Assembly: GCA_021299075.1 (NCBI GenBank)
Contig: JAJTFU010000021.1
Coordinates: forward strand, 636-25,909
Length of the DNA stretch: 25,274 nucleotides
Direction of reading: 5' to 3'
From: Novosphingobium sp.
Lineage (GTDB): Bacteria > Pseudomonadota > Alphaproteobacteria > Sphingomonadales > Sphingomonadaceae
Both the position numbers and the translations under genes were made by a program. The notes beneath the pieces were generated by a model. It was given only the letters and a program-made list of their open reading frames with translations. It did no database searches and had not been told where the DNA came from. Below are positions 8,471 through 16,806 of this stretch, piece by piece (position 1 is the stretch's first letter; the number at the start of each line of letters is the position of its first letter).

Positions 8471-8803
8471 ATGGCCAAGGTCACGTTCATTACCGCCAAC
8501 GGCGATCGCATTCTTGCCGAAGCCGCCGACGGGGCTTGCCTGCTCGAAGTGGCGCAGAATGCCGACATGCCGCTGGAGGGCACCTGCGAAGGACAGATGG
8601 CCTGTTCAACCTGTCATGTGATTGTCGGCAAGGACTGGTTCGCAAAGCTTCCTCCCGCCAGCGAAGACGAGGAAGACATGCTTGACCTCGCCGCGGGCGT
8701 CACCCGCACCAGCCGGCTCGCCTGCCAGATCACCCTGACGGCGGCGCTCGACGGGCTGGAAGTGCGGATTCCGGGGGAAAGCCACAACATGCAGCGCCGC
8801 TGA
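8471..8803 (+). CDS. [2Fe-2S] ferredoxin, adrenodoxin type
   Basis: Electron carrier of 110 residues. The cluster ligands are C39, C45 and C48 (pattern C-x5-C-x2-C in CEGQMACSTC) and C85 in the LACQ segment, the classic vertebrate-type/adrenodoxin arrangement. The acidic helix EDEEDMLDLA (about 66-75) is the usual partner-docking face. It begins 2 bases after the desulfurase stop and should be co-transcribed with it. It could serve the Fe-S assembly system or donate electrons to an oxygenase; the neighbour favours the former. Confidence 0.92.
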   Translation: MAKVTFITANGDRILAEAADGACLLEVAQNADMPLEGTCEGQMACSTCHVIVGKDWFAKLPPASEDEEDMLDLAAGVTRTSRLACQITLTAALDGLEVRIPGESHNMQRR

Positions 8804-8845
8804 CCCTTGGCGGCAGGATTCCCGCCCTGCTAGGGCCGAGCCGCA

Positions 8846-11131
8846 ATGACGACTGACACCACTGAACCTGATCCCTTTGACGCCATCGTTGACGCGCCGT
8901 TCGATGCGGCGCTGTCCGAGCGGTATCTGGTCTATGCCCTGTCCACGATTACCGCGCGCTCGCTGCCCGATCTGCGTGACGGGCTGAAGCCGGTTCACCG
9001 CCGCCTGCTCTGGGCGATGCGGCAGCTGAAGCTCAATCCCAACGATGCCTACAAGAAGTCGGCCCGCGTGGTTGGCGATGTTATCGGCAAGTATCACCCC
9101 CACGGTGACCAGTCGGTCTATGACGCCATGGTCCGCCTCGCGCAGGACTTCTCGCTGCGTTACCCGCTGGTCGATGGGCAGGGCAATTTCGGCAACATCG
9201 ATGGCGATAATGCCGCTGCCTATCGCTACACCGAAGCCCGCCTGACTAAGACGGCGATCCAGCTGATGGCCGGGCTGGACGAAGGCACGGTGAACTTCAT
9301 CCCGACCTATAACGGGGAAGAGGAAGAGCCGGAGATCTTCCCCGGCCTGTTCCCGAACCTGCTGGCCAATGGCTCCAGCGGGATCGCCGTGGGGATGGCG
9401 ACCAATATCCCCAGCCACAACGTGGCCGAGATCATCGATTCCGCCCTGCTGCTGATCGACAATCCCCATGCCGAACATGCCCAGCTGATGGAGCTGTTCC
9501 ACGGGCCGGACTTCGCCACGGGCGGAATCGTGGCCGAAAGCCGCGAGGTTATCTCGCGCGCCTATGAAACTGGGCGCGGCGCGCTGCGCGTGCGCGGGCG
9601 GTTTTCGACCGGGCGGAATGCGGATGGCACTTGGGAGGAAACCGGCATCGAAAAGCTGGGCGGCGGTGCCTGGCAGCTGGTGATTTCGGAAATCCCCTAC
9701 CAGCTCCCCAAGGGCAAGCTGATCGAGCAGGTTGCCCAGCTGATCGCCGACAAGAAGCTGCCGATCCTGGAAGACGTCCGCGATGAATCGGATGAGCAGA
9801 TCCGCCTGGTCTTCGTCCCCAAGAGCCGCAACGTCGATCCCGAACTGCTCAAGGAATCGCTGTTCAAACTGACCGATCTGGAAACCCGGTTCGGGCTCAA
9901 CCTCAACGTCCTCGATGCCAGCCGCACGCCCGGGGTGCTCAGCCTCAAGCTGGTCCTGCAGGAGTGGATCAAGAGCCAGATCGACATCCTGATCCGCCGC
10001 AGCCAGCACCGCCTGGCCAAGATTGCCGACCGGCTGGAACTGCTCGACGGCTATATCATCGCCTACCTCAACCTTGACCGGGTGATCGAGATCATCCGCA
10101 CCGAGGATGAGCCCAAGCCGGTGATGATGGCGGAATTCCTCCTGACTGACCGCCAGGCCGAAGCGATCCTCAACATGCGGCTGCGCTCACTGCGCAAGCT
10201 TGAGGAAATGGAGCTGCGGCGTGAGCGGGATGACCTGCTGGCCGAAAAGGACGAGCTGGAAAAGCTGCTCGAAAGCCCGGCGCGCCAGCGCACCCGGCTG
10301 AAGCGCGACCTCGGCAATCTGCGCAAGGATTACGCCGAAGACACCCTACTCGGCCGCCGCCGCACCACCATTGTCGAGGCCGCGCCGACGGTTGAATTCA
10401 GCATGGATGCGATGATCGAGAAGGCACCGGTGACGGTGGTCCTCTCGGCCAAGGGCTGGATCCGCGGCGCGAGCGGGCACGAGGCGCTCGACAAGGAATT
10501 CAAGTTCAAGGAAGGCGATGGCCCCGCCTTCGCGCTCCACGCCCAGACCACGGACAAGCTGCTGGTCGCCTGCGACAACGGGCGGTTCTACACGCTGGGC
10601 TGTGACAAGCTGCCTTCCGCGCGCGGCTTTGGCGAGCCGGTCCGCACGATGATCGATATCGATGCCGGGGCAGAGATCGTCGCGCTGTTGGTCTACAAGC
10701 CCAAGGCGCAGCTGCTGCTGGCCAGCAATGCCGGTCGCGGCTTTGCCGCCGAGGCCGACGAACTGCTCGCCGAAACGCGCAAGGGTCGGGGCGTGATGAC
10801 CACCAAGCCCGGCGTCAAGCTGGCCGTGGTGCGCGAGATCCCGCCAGAGCACGATCACATTGCCGTGGTGGGCGATAACCGCAAGCTGGTGATCTTCAGC
10901 CTGGAAGAGCTGCCGATCCTCGCCAAGGGCCAGGGCGTCACCCTGCAACGCTACCGCGACGGCGGACTGGCCGATGCGACGACGCTCAAGCTGGACGAGG
11001 GCCTGTCGTGGAAGATGGGCGGCGACAGCGGCCGGACTCGGACCGAAAGCGATATGCGGCTGTGGAAGGTTGCACGCGGTGCGGCTGGACGACTACCGCC
11101 CAACGGCTTCCCGCGGGATAACAAGTTCTAG
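8846..11131 (+). CDS. parC: DNA topoisomerase IV subunit A
   Basis: Breakage-rejoining subunit of the type II topoisomerase that unlinks daughter chromosomes. It has 761 residues, full length. The N-terminal DLRDGLKPVHRR signature, the quinolone pocket KYHPHGDQSVYDAMV and the catalytic tyrosine Y128 (RYTEAR) are present. A coiled-coil region at about 400-490 precedes the C-terminal beta-pinwheel, which ends MPPNGFP-like (RLPPNGFPRDNKF). The ParC rather than GyrA assignment follows from the short pinwheel and the absence of a clear GyrA box. Q89 occupies the position of E. coli Ser80 and D93 that of Glu84, as I recall for related alphaproteobacteria. It starts 42 bases after the ferredoxin. 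The reading frame is intact. Confidence 0.93.
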   Translation: MTTDTTEPDPFDAIVDAPFDAALSERYLVYALSTITARSLPDLRDGLKPVHRRLLWAMRQLKLNPNDAYKKSARVVGDVIGKYHPHGDQSVYDAMVRLAQDFSLRYPLVDGQGNFGNIDGDNAAAYRYTEARLTKTAIQLMAGLDEGTVNFIPTYNGEEEEPEIFPGLFPNLLANGSSGIAVGMATNIPSHNVAEIIDSALLLIDNPHAEHAQLMELFHGPDFATGGIVAESREVISRAYETGRGALRVRGRFSTGRNADGTWEETGIEKLGGGAWQLVISEIPYQLPKGKLIEQVAQLIADKKLPILEDVRDESDEQIRLVFVPKSRNVDPELLKESLFKLTDLETRFGLNLNVLDASRTPGVLSLKLVLQEWIKSQIDILIRRSQHRLAKIADRLELLDGYIIAYLNLDRVIEIIRTEDEPKPVMMAEFLLTDRQAEAILNMRLRSLRKLEEMELRRERDDLLAEKDELEKLLESPARQRTRLKRDLGNLRKDYAEDTLLGRRRTTIVEAAPTVEFSMDAMIEKAPVTVVLSAKGWIRGASGHEALDKEFKFKEGDGPAFALHAQTTDKLLVACDNGRFYTLGCDKLPSARGFGEPVRTMIDIDAGAEIVALLVYKPKAQLLLASNAGRGFAAEADELLAETRKGRGVMTTKPGVKLAVVREIPPEHDHIAVVGDNRKLVIFSLEELPILAKGQGVTLQRYRDGGLADATTLKLDEGLSWKMGGDSGRTRTESDMRLWKVARGAAGRLPPNGFPRDNKF

Positions 11132-11137
11132 GCGATC

Positions 11138-11440
11138 CTAAGGTTTTGAGCGTTTGCTTGGATCTTCGAAGCCCGGATTGTTGAGCCGGCGCTGCAAATC
11201 AATCTTGTCCATGCCCCTGCGGCGATACGCGTCTACAAAGACGTAAGTAAGCACAAGCCACGTCCAAACATAGGCAATCAGCACAACCGTGAAGATGACA
11301 GGTGCTTCGGATAGATGGATGTCGCCGTTGCGACCATTGATCACGCCCGTCAGCAAGCCTTTGCCAGCGCTCCACAAGAGTACGGTCCACAAAGAGAGGC
11401 CAAACGAGCAAAGTAGAGCTGTCTTAAGTTTGGTTTTCAT
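11138..11440 (-). CDS. Small orphan membrane protein in an AT-richer patch
   Basis: Predicted protein of 100 residues if started at the ATG at 11440 (MKTKLKTALLCSFG); an ATG at 11494 would add 18 residues of poor character. Two membrane segments are visible (about 8-26 and 48-68), followed by a basic tail DAYRRRGMDKIDLQRRLNNPG. The gene and its upstream region look close to 50% GC by eye, well below the neighbours, and the codons are less GC-biased, which suggests recent acquisition or weak selection. It is convergent with parC (6 bases between stops). No family recognised. Confidence 0.6.
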   Translation of the reverse strand: MKTKLKTALLCSFGLSLWTVLLWSAGKGLLTGVINGRNGDIHLSEAPVIFTVVLIAYVWTWLVLTYVFVDAYRRRGMDKIDLQRRLNNPGFEDPSKRSKP

Positions 11441-11553
11441 AGCTAAACCTAGCCTACAGATCGTTTCACCTCGGTTACGATCGACGGCGGACACTGCTCG
11501 AGGGAAAGGATCTAGAAATCCTCCCGGTTTGTGCTTCGCAAAACAGGACTGAT

Positions 11554-12168
11554 TTAGGTCTTCGGCACCAGGATCAGCCGGTCCCCCTCAACCCGCCAGC
11601 TAGCGAGTTGGCTGAGCAGGTTCATGCCGATCACCTGCGTATCGTCGGCCGTATCCTGCGGCACGGCCACGGGCAGGCCGCGCACTTCGATATTGCCGAA
11701 GCGCAAGGCGTCGACCTTGCCGAGGGTGGCGGTGATCACGCCGTTGGCGGTTTCCAGCTCAAGCGGGGCCTGTTGCGGGTCAGGTTTGATCCCGAGTTCC
11801 TCTGCCGCATCGCGGCCGATCCCGGTGAAGGTAGCGCCGGTATCGATGAGGAAGTCCAGCTCGCGCCCATTCACCTCGGCCGTAACCCAGAAATGGCCAT
11901 CGCTGGCCATCGGCACGATCGTTTCGCTGCCGCTGACGGTCAGGGCGGGGCGCCGATTGACTTCCAGGGCGGCATCCGATCGCTCAGCGGTATAGGCCAG
12001 TTGGCCAACCAGCAGCAGCCCGGCCGCCAGCATGCCGAGATAGCCGGTCTGGCGCAGACCGCGGGCCAGGCCCGGATGGTCGCGCTCGATCATCCAGCCG
12101 GTCGCGGCGGCCAGCACCGCCAGGATCGCGATGACCAGCAGCGGCTCGTTGAAGACCAGTTCGCTCAC
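11554..12168 (-). CDS. Membrane-anchored retropepsin-like aspartic protease (TIGR02281 type)
   Basis: Predicted protein of 204 residues. Two membrane segments (about 8-26 and 42-60) precede a periplasmic retropepsin fold. The catalytic motif is D109-T-G111 in FLIDTGATFTGIG, with the later hydrophobic IGMNLLSQL flap-side segment typical of the family. One catalytic Asp per chain means it should work as a dimer. It starts at a GTG whose GTGA overlaps the stop of the CCA-adding enzyme gene, so it is the last gene of a coupled cluster. The role of bacterial retropepsins in this setting is not established. Confidence 0.88.
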   Translation of the reverse strand: MSELVFNEPLLVIAILAVLAAATGWMIERDHPGLARGLRQTGYLGMLAAGLLLVGQLAYTAERSDAALEVNRRPALTVSGSETIVPMASDGHFWVTAEVNGRELDFLIDTGATFTGIGRDAAEELGIKPDPQQAPLELETANGVITATLGKVDALRFGNIEVRGLPVAVPQDTADDTQVIGMNLLSQLASWRVEGDRLILVPKT

Positions 12169-13334
12169 GCCTGTTCGCTCAGCTCCGCGTCAAGCAGGGC
12201 GGGGATGACCGCATCGGCAAAGCCCGCCGCGATCCAGCCGCTTTCGACCCGCCGCAGCACCCGCGCGACCTCGGGCCCGGCCTTGATCCCGCGCGCCACG
12301 ATCTCACCGCCCTTGAGCGGGAATTCGGGGATCACCCAGCCGCTCAGGGCCGCCGTATCGGCCCGGGCAATCAGCAGCCGGTCGAGCGCCGCATCCACGC
12401 CCAGGCGATAGGCGAGGGGGCGGGCTTCCTGCTCGTTCCCCTCCCGCGCGGCGGCCAGTGCCAGCCGTTTCTTCTGCGCCCCCGACAAGCGAAAGCGGCT
12501 TGCCACGGCCTCGGCCAGTTGGACATCGGCGGGAAGCAACGCGGCAAGGCGGCGCAGGGCGTCAGGCGCGATCCGCTGGCGCACTTCCTCGGCCACCAGC
12601 GCGGCGAGGGCCGCAACATCCGCTTCAGGCAGGACCACTTCCAGCACGCCAAGCTCGGCCATCCGCGCCACGGTTGGCGCTGGGTCGGTGAGCGAGAGGA
12701 GGTTCATCATCTCCATGCCGACGCGTTCACGCGACAGGCCCTTGAGTGTCGCCGCCAGCTCGGCGCAGGCGCTTTCAGACGGCGCATCGGCCGGCAGCGA
12801 GCCGAACCGGGCCTGAAAGCGGAAATAGCGCAGGATCCGCAAGTGATCCTCACGGATCCGCTGGTGCGGATCACCGATAAAGCGCACGCGCCGGGCGGCC
12901 AGGTCATCGAGGCCGCCAAACCAGTCAAAGATCTCGCCGGTGGCGGGATCGGCGTAGAGCGCGTTGATTGTGAAATCGCGCCGCGCGGCATCGTCCTGCC
13001 AGTCGCTGGCGAAGGCCACCGTGGCGCGGCGACCATCGGTGCTGACATCATGCCGCAGCGTGGTGATCTCAACCGGTCCCTGCGGCAGGACAGCGGTGAC
13101 AGTGCCGTGTTCGATGCCGGTGGGAACAGCCTGGATCGCCGCTTCCTTCAAGCGCCGCATGACCGCATTTGGTTCCAGCGGCGTAGCCAGATCGACGTCC
13201 TTGACCGGGATCCCCAGCAGCGTGTCGCGCACCGCGCCGCCGACATAGCGGGCGTTGCCGGGGCCGAGTGCGGCCACCAGCATGGCCAGGTCCTCACGCC
13301 TGGTCCAATCCGCTGCGGGCAGGGTAACCGTCAC
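12165..13334 (-). CDS. cca: CCA tRNA nucleotidyltransferase
   Basis: Adds or repairs the 3' CCA end of tRNAs. It has 389 residues from the GTG at 13334. The nucleotidyltransferase core has YVGGAVRDTLLG (about 30-41), the metal-binding D46-V-D48, the RRDFTINALY signature and the DPHQRIREDHLRILRYFRF neck region, followed by a helical body. The GTG is chosen because GTGA overlaps the stop of the upstream Nudix gene and the protein starts sensibly there. A longer open frame extends back through the Nudix gene and is not used. It is overlapped in turn by the retropepsin. Confidence 0.93.
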   Translation of the reverse strand: MTVTLPAADWTRREDLAMLVAALGPGNARYVGGAVRDTLLGIPVKDVDLATPLEPNAVMRRLKEAAIQAVPTGIEHGTVTAVLPQGPVEITTLRHDVSTDGRRATVAFASDWQDDAARRDFTINALYADPATGEIFDWFGGLDDLAARRVRFIGDPHQRIREDHLRILRYFRFQARFGSLPADAPSESACAELAATLKGLSRERVGMEMMNLLSLTDPAPTVARMAELGVLEVVLPEADVAALAALVAEEVRQRIAPDALRRLAALLPADVQLAEAVASRFRLSGAQKKRLALAAAREGNEQEARPLAYRLGVDAALDRLLIARADTAALSGWVIPEFPLKGGEIVARGIKAGPEVARVLRRVESGWIAAGFADAVIPALLDAELSEQA

Positions 13335-13912
13335 CAGGCGATCCGCCGCGACAGGTTGTGAATGATCGCCGCGGTCACGCCCCAGATCCGATGCTGCTGC
13401 CACATGATCTCGATGTAGCGCCTTTCCGCGCCTTGCCAAAATGCCGATTGTTCGACCTGGTTCTGGCGGTCGAACACGTGGTCGACCGGCGCTTCGAACC
13501 ACTGCGCGACTTCCGTGGGGCTGGGGTTGAGCTCCAGGTCTGGCGGGACCACCGCGATCACCGGCGTCACCGCGTAGCCGGTGCCGGTGCGATAGATGTC
13601 GCTGGTGCCGATCACGGTCACGTCGCGTTCGTGGATGCCCAGCTCCTCCCAGGCCTCGCGCAGGGCGGCCTCGACCGGGGTCTCGCCGGGATCGATCTTG
13701 CCGCCGGGAAAGGCGACCTGGCCGGGATGCGAGCGCATGTTGGATGGCCGGTGGATCATCAGGAAGCCCGGTCGTTCGCGCTCGGTTACCGCGGCCAGCA
13801 CGGCGGCGGGGCGGAACACGCCGTCATGGCGTTCATCGGAGAGCAGGGTGTCGAGCTCTTGCGCGTGGCCATCTTCGTGCAGGGCGCGCAGCCGCGCGAC
13901 GAGCTCGCTCAT
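13331..13912 (-). CDS. Nudix hydrolase, CoA pyrophosphatase type
   Basis: Predicted protein of 193 residues. The full Nudix box spans G71 to I93 (G-x5-E77-x7-R85-E86-x2-E89-E90-x-G92). Directly before it, RPSNMRSHPGQVAFPGG is the signature of the CoA diphosphatase (UPF0035) subfamily, so the substrate is probably CoA or acyl-CoA. The start overlaps the DUF1285 gene stop by four bases (ATGA) and the stop overlaps the cca start. Cytosolic. Confidence 0.92.
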   Translation of the reverse strand: MSELVARLRALHEDGHAQELDTLLSDERHDGVFRPAAVLAAVTERERPGFLMIHRPSNMRSHPGQVAFPGGKIDPGETPVEAALREAWEELGIHERDVTVIGTSDIYRTGTGYAVTPVIAVVPPDLELNPSPTEVAQWFEAPVDHVFDRQNQVEQSAFWQGAERRYIEIMWQQHRIWGVTAAIIHNLSRRIAW

Positions 13913-14448
13913 GCCGGCACCAACGGGAACTTTGCGCCCTGGCTCGTCACAGTCAGGTCGGCATCGGCCAGTTCGACCAGTTGCAGCCAGGTGCTGCGGT
14001 TGATCCGCGCCTCGCAGCCGTTGCGCACGGCCAGATATATCGCCGGAAGCTCGGCAGTGCCGCGTGCCACCAGCGGGTGATCGAGCCCAGCCAGGATGAC
14101 CTCATCGGTATTGAGCTTGAAGGCCAGCGCTCCGTCCTGCGCAGCGACATCGGTGGCGATGAAGGCGGCGTCCTCGACCTTGATCGACTGCTTCTCGACC
14201 GGGGTCACCAGCCAATAGCGCCCGTCGCCCTCGCGGCGCAGCAGGCCGGCAAAGGCGCGGATCATGGCCGGGCGGCGGATTTCCCCGCCATCGTGAAACC
14301 AGCGCCCGTCGGCCCGGATCGTCATCAGGCTGTCACCGCTGGCCTGCGGGTTCCACTGCGCGACTGGCGGCAGCTTGCGCTGCGCATTCAGCGCAGCGAT
14401 TTCCACCAGGCTCAGCGTCGCAAGGTCGGGCAGGGGTTCATAGGGCAT
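13909..14448 (-). CDS. DUF1285 family protein
   Basis: Predicted protein of 179 residues. It contains the family-typical GRWFHDGGEIRRPAMIRAFAGLLRREGDGRYWLVTPVEK segment at about 47-87, which I recognise as DUF1285. No signal peptide or membrane segment is seen. It sits directly upstream of the Nudix and cca genes with a four-base overlap, a neighbourhood common in alphaproteobacteria, which hints at a link to nucleotide or CoA metabolism or tRNA maturation. No biochemical role is known to me. Confidence 0.87.
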   Translation of the reverse strand: MPYEPLPDLATLSLVEIAALNAQRKLPPVAQWNPQASGDSLMTIRADGRWFHDGGEIRRPAMIRAFAGLLRREGDGRYWLVTPVEKQSIKVEDAAFIATDVAAQDGALAFKLNTDEVILAGLDHPLVARGTAELPAIYLAVRNGCEARINRSTWLQLVELADADLTVTSQGAKFPLVPA

Positions 14449-14471
14449 CGACGCTGCGATGCCAGATCAGC

Positions 14472-14990
14472 TTACCCGCGCCAAGGGCCCAACATGCCGT
14501 GTGCGGGCAGGACTGCCGGATTGTCGCAGCGCGCCAGCAGCCGGTGCTGCTCGAACGGGCCAGGCAGGTCCCAGCCGCCCGTATGGGCATTGGTGAAGCC
14601 CCAGAACCGGCCGTAGTATTCCGGATCGCCGATCATGACCTGCGGCAGTGGCGCCTGCGGGGAAAGGGCGGCAAGGCTGGCAGTCATCAAGGCTTTGCCA
14701 TAGCCTGCCCCTTGCGCGGCTGGCTCAACCGCAACCGGGCCGACCATGATCAGCGGATGGCGGCGGCCATCGGGATCGGTCAGGGCAACCGGCCAGCACT
14801 GGATCGTGCCAACCAGGTGATCTTCCGCATCGATCGCAGCAAAGGATAGACCGGGCAGCCAATCGGTCCCTTCGCGCACCTTGTAGGCGGTGCGCTTGTG
14901 CCGCTCCGGTTCGAAGGCGCGATCGAGCAGCGCTTCGACCAGCGCGGGATCGACATTGTCGAGCGGGATAAGCGTGGGACCATCAGCCAT
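14472..14990 (-). CDS. GNAT family N-acetyltransferase
   Basis: Predicted protein of 172 residues. The acetyl-CoA binding motif is in VGPVAVEPAAQGAGYGKALM (about 85-104), with the Q/R-x-x-G-x-G/A loop present as QGAGYG. The upstream strand (DHLVGTIQCWPVAL) and the downstream GDPEYYGRFWGF segment fit the family often called YhbS-like. It lies 23 bases upstream of DUF1285 on the same strand and may be the first gene of that cluster. Its start is embedded in a perfect palindrome. Substrate unknown. Confidence 0.87.
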   Translation of the reverse strand: MADGPTLIPLDNVDPALVEALLDRAFEPERHKRTAYKVREGTDWLPGLSFAAIDAEDHLVGTIQCWPVALTDPDGRRHPLIMVGPVAVEPAAQGAGYGKALMTASLAALSPQAPLPQVMIGDPEYYGRFWGFTNAHTGGWDLPGPFEQHRLLARCDNPAVLPAHGMLGPWRG

Positions 14991-15005
14991 AGGGGCGCGC
15001 CCCTA
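14990..15005. promoter_or_regulatory. Perfect 16-bp palindrome over the GNAT ribosome site
   Basis: TAGGGGCGCGCCCCTA is a perfect palindrome. On the minus strand it ends on the A of the GNAT start codon. Its AGGGG arm is a plausible Shine-Dalgarno 9 bases from the ATG, and it would pair with the CCCCT arm next to the start. It could act as an operator or as an RNA hairpin that hides the ribosome site. Confidence 0.45.
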
Positions 15006-15032
15006 AGCCGCATGGCCCCGCTTGTCGACGGT

Positions 15033-16166
15033 TTACTTGTTCGGCGTCAGCTTCAGCAGGCGGCCGCCTTCGCGATCCTCGATCACCAGCAGCGAACCGT
15101 CGGCGGCTTCGGCCACGTCGCGGATCCGCTTGTCCATCGGATAGCGCGCCACTTCGGTGGCCTTGTCGCCATCGATCTTCAGTCGGAGCAGCGCCTTGGG
15201 GCCGAGGCCTGCGACCAGCACCTGGCCCTTCCAGTCGCGGAAGGCCTTGCCCGAATAGAAGATCATGTCGCCCGGCGCGATCATCGGCGTCCAGGTGATC
15301 GCCGGGGCGGCAATGTCGGGCCGGGTGCTGTGCGGCGGGATGTCCTTGCCGTCATAGTGATCGCCCTCGGACACCACCGGCCAGCCATAATTCCTGCCCG
15401 GCTGGACAAGGTTCAGCTCGTCGCCACCCTTGGGGCCATGCTCGATATCCCAGAGCCGACCCATGGGATCGAAGGCCAGGCCCAGAATGTTGCGGTGGCC
15501 ATAGGACCAGATCTCGGCGCTTACGCCGCCTTTGTCAGCGAAGGGGTTGCCAGGAGCCGGCTTGCCGTCGGGCAGCAGGCGCAGCACCTTGCCAAGGTTG
15601 ACGGACAGGTCCTGCGCCGGGTCCATCTTCTGCCGGTCGCCCGAACCCACGAACATCAGCTTGCCATCGGGGGAGAAGGCGATCCGGTGCGAAAAGTGCC
15701 CGCGCCCGGTGGTCTTGGGGCTTTGCCGCCAGATCACTTCCAGGCCTTCGACCCGCGGAGCATCGCCGCCAACGTACTTCCCGCGCCCGATCACCGCGCC
15801 GCGCGTGTCATTCTCGCCCGCTTCCACCCACGAGAGATAGATCGTGCCGCTCTTCGCGAAGTCAGGGGCGAGGACTACGTCACCGAAGCCGCCCTGGCCG
15901 CCAACATCCACCTTGGGCATTCCGGCCACGTCCTTCACGCCGCCATCGACCAGCTTCATCGTTCCGCCCTTCTCGGTGACGAGCACGCCGCCACCCGGCA
16001 GCACGGCGATCGCCCAGGGTGCGTTCAGCGTGGCGAGGGGGGTGACCGTAAAGGCGTCCTTGACCTCGGTGACAGTTGGACTGGGGGAATCCCCAGCAAC
16101 TGAGGGGCTGCAGCTTGCGAGGAACGCGGCGAGCGGGAAGAAGGTGCGGATGATGGTTCTGGTCAT
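15033..16166 (-). CDS. PQQ-dependent sugar dehydrogenase family lipoprotein (Asd/YliI-like)
   Basis: Predicted lipoprotein of 377 residues from the ATG at 16166. The N-terminus is a lipoprotein signal with lipobox LASC (C19). The body is a six-bladed glucose/sorbosone dehydrogenase propeller with family signatures LNAPWAIAVLPGG, GGQGGFGDVVLAPDF, GHRNILGLAFDP, HGPKGGDELNLVQPG and NYGWP. The reaction would be periplasmic oxidation of an aldose or other polyol with PQQ, although many homologues have no proven activity. The longer frame to 16370 lies over rnhB and is not used. The start is only 10 bases from the divergent rnhB start. Confidence 0.88.
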   Translation of the reverse strand: MTRTIIRTFFPLAAFLASCSPSVAGDSPSPTVTEVKDAFTVTPLATLNAPWAIAVLPGGGVLVTEKGGTMKLVDGGVKDVAGMPKVDVGGQGGFGDVVLAPDFAKSGTIYLSWVEAGENDTRGAVIGRGKYVGGDAPRVEGLEVIWRQSPKTTGRGHFSHRIAFSPDGKLMFVGSGDRQKMDPAQDLSVNLGKVLRLLPDGKPAPGNPFADKGGVSAEIWSYGHRNILGLAFDPMGRLWDIEHGPKGGDELNLVQPGRNYGWPVVSEGDHYDGKDIPPHSTRPDIAAPAITWTPMIAPGDMIFYSGKAFRDWKGQVLVAGLGPKALLRLKIDGDKATEVARYPMDKRIRDVAEAADGSLLVIEDREGGRLLKLTPNK

Positions 16167-16176
16167 GGCCCGATAG

Positions 16177-16788
16177 ATGGAAGCTGGAGAGCACTTTGCC
16201 AAGAGGACCAAAGGCCGGGTCGTGATCGGCGTCGACGAGGCGGGCCGGGGACCGCTTGCCGGACCGGTTGTGGCAGCGGCTTGCGTTCTGGGGCGGGATG
16301 TCCCGCCAGGCCTGGACGATTCCAAGAAGCTTTCGGCCAAGCGCCGCGCCGTGCTTGAGCCGCAGATCAAGGCCAGCTGTCACTGGGCACTTGGCGTGGT
16401 CGAGGCCGAAGAGATCGACCGGATCAACATCTTCGCCGCCACCATGCTGGCCATGACCCGGGCGGTTGCCGCCCTGGCGCTCGAGCCAGACGAGGTGTTG
16501 ATCGACGGGAACATGACCCCGGTTGGCCGCCATCCAGAGTGGTGCTGGCCGGCCCGGGCGATTGTTGGCGGGGATGCGCTGGAGCCCTGCATCTCGGCCG
16601 CCTCGATCCTCGCCAAGGAACACCGCGACCGGCTGATGCGCGAATATGCCGAGGCCCACCCGCATTATGGTTGGCACACCAACATGGGCTACGGCACCGC
16701 CGAGCACCTCGCCGCGCTGCGCGAACACGGGCCAAGCCCGCTCCACCGGCGCAGTTTTGCCCCTGTGGCGCAGTTGGTGCTGATCTGA
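16177..16788 (+). CDS. rnhB: Ribonuclease HII
   Basis: Removes RNA from RNA/DNA hybrids and single ribonucleotides from DNA. It has 203 residues, normal length. The active-site cluster starts with GVD20-E21-AGRGPLAGP, continues with D110 in EVLIDGN and has the conserved ISAASILAKEHRDRLM helix. Basic residues at the C-terminus (SPLHRRSF) match the family. The start at 16177 lies 10 bases from the divergent dehydrogenase start, so each gene's promoter must lie in the other's coding region unless the true rnhB start is a little further in. It is followed by the GANTC-rich gap and ccrM, a common alphaproteobacterial neighbourhood. Confidence 0.93.
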   Translation: MEAGEHFAKRTKGRVVIGVDEAGRGPLAGPVVAAACVLGRDVPPGLDDSKKLSAKRRAVLEPQIKASCHWALGVVEAEEIDRINIFAATMLAMTRAVAALALEPDEVLIDGNMTPVGRHPEWCWPARAIVGGDALEPCISAASILAKEHRDRLMREYAEAHPHYGWHTNMGYGTAEHLAALREHGPSPLHRRSFAPVAQLVLI

Positions 16789-16806
16789 CGCAAATTTTTC
16801 TCGGTC

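Noticed and set aside
8606..10009. 467-codon open frame on the minus strand opposite parC
   Set aside because: Shadow of a high-GC gene: parC on the plus strand has full family motifs, and the antisense translation has none and is rich in His/Asp/Gln/Gly as expected of an antisense frame.
8846..11131. Quinolone-resistance mutation in ParC (Gln at the E. coli Ser80 position)
   Set aside because: HGDQ is, to my recollection, the ordinary sequence in alphaproteobacterial ParC, so it is not evidence of selected resistance.
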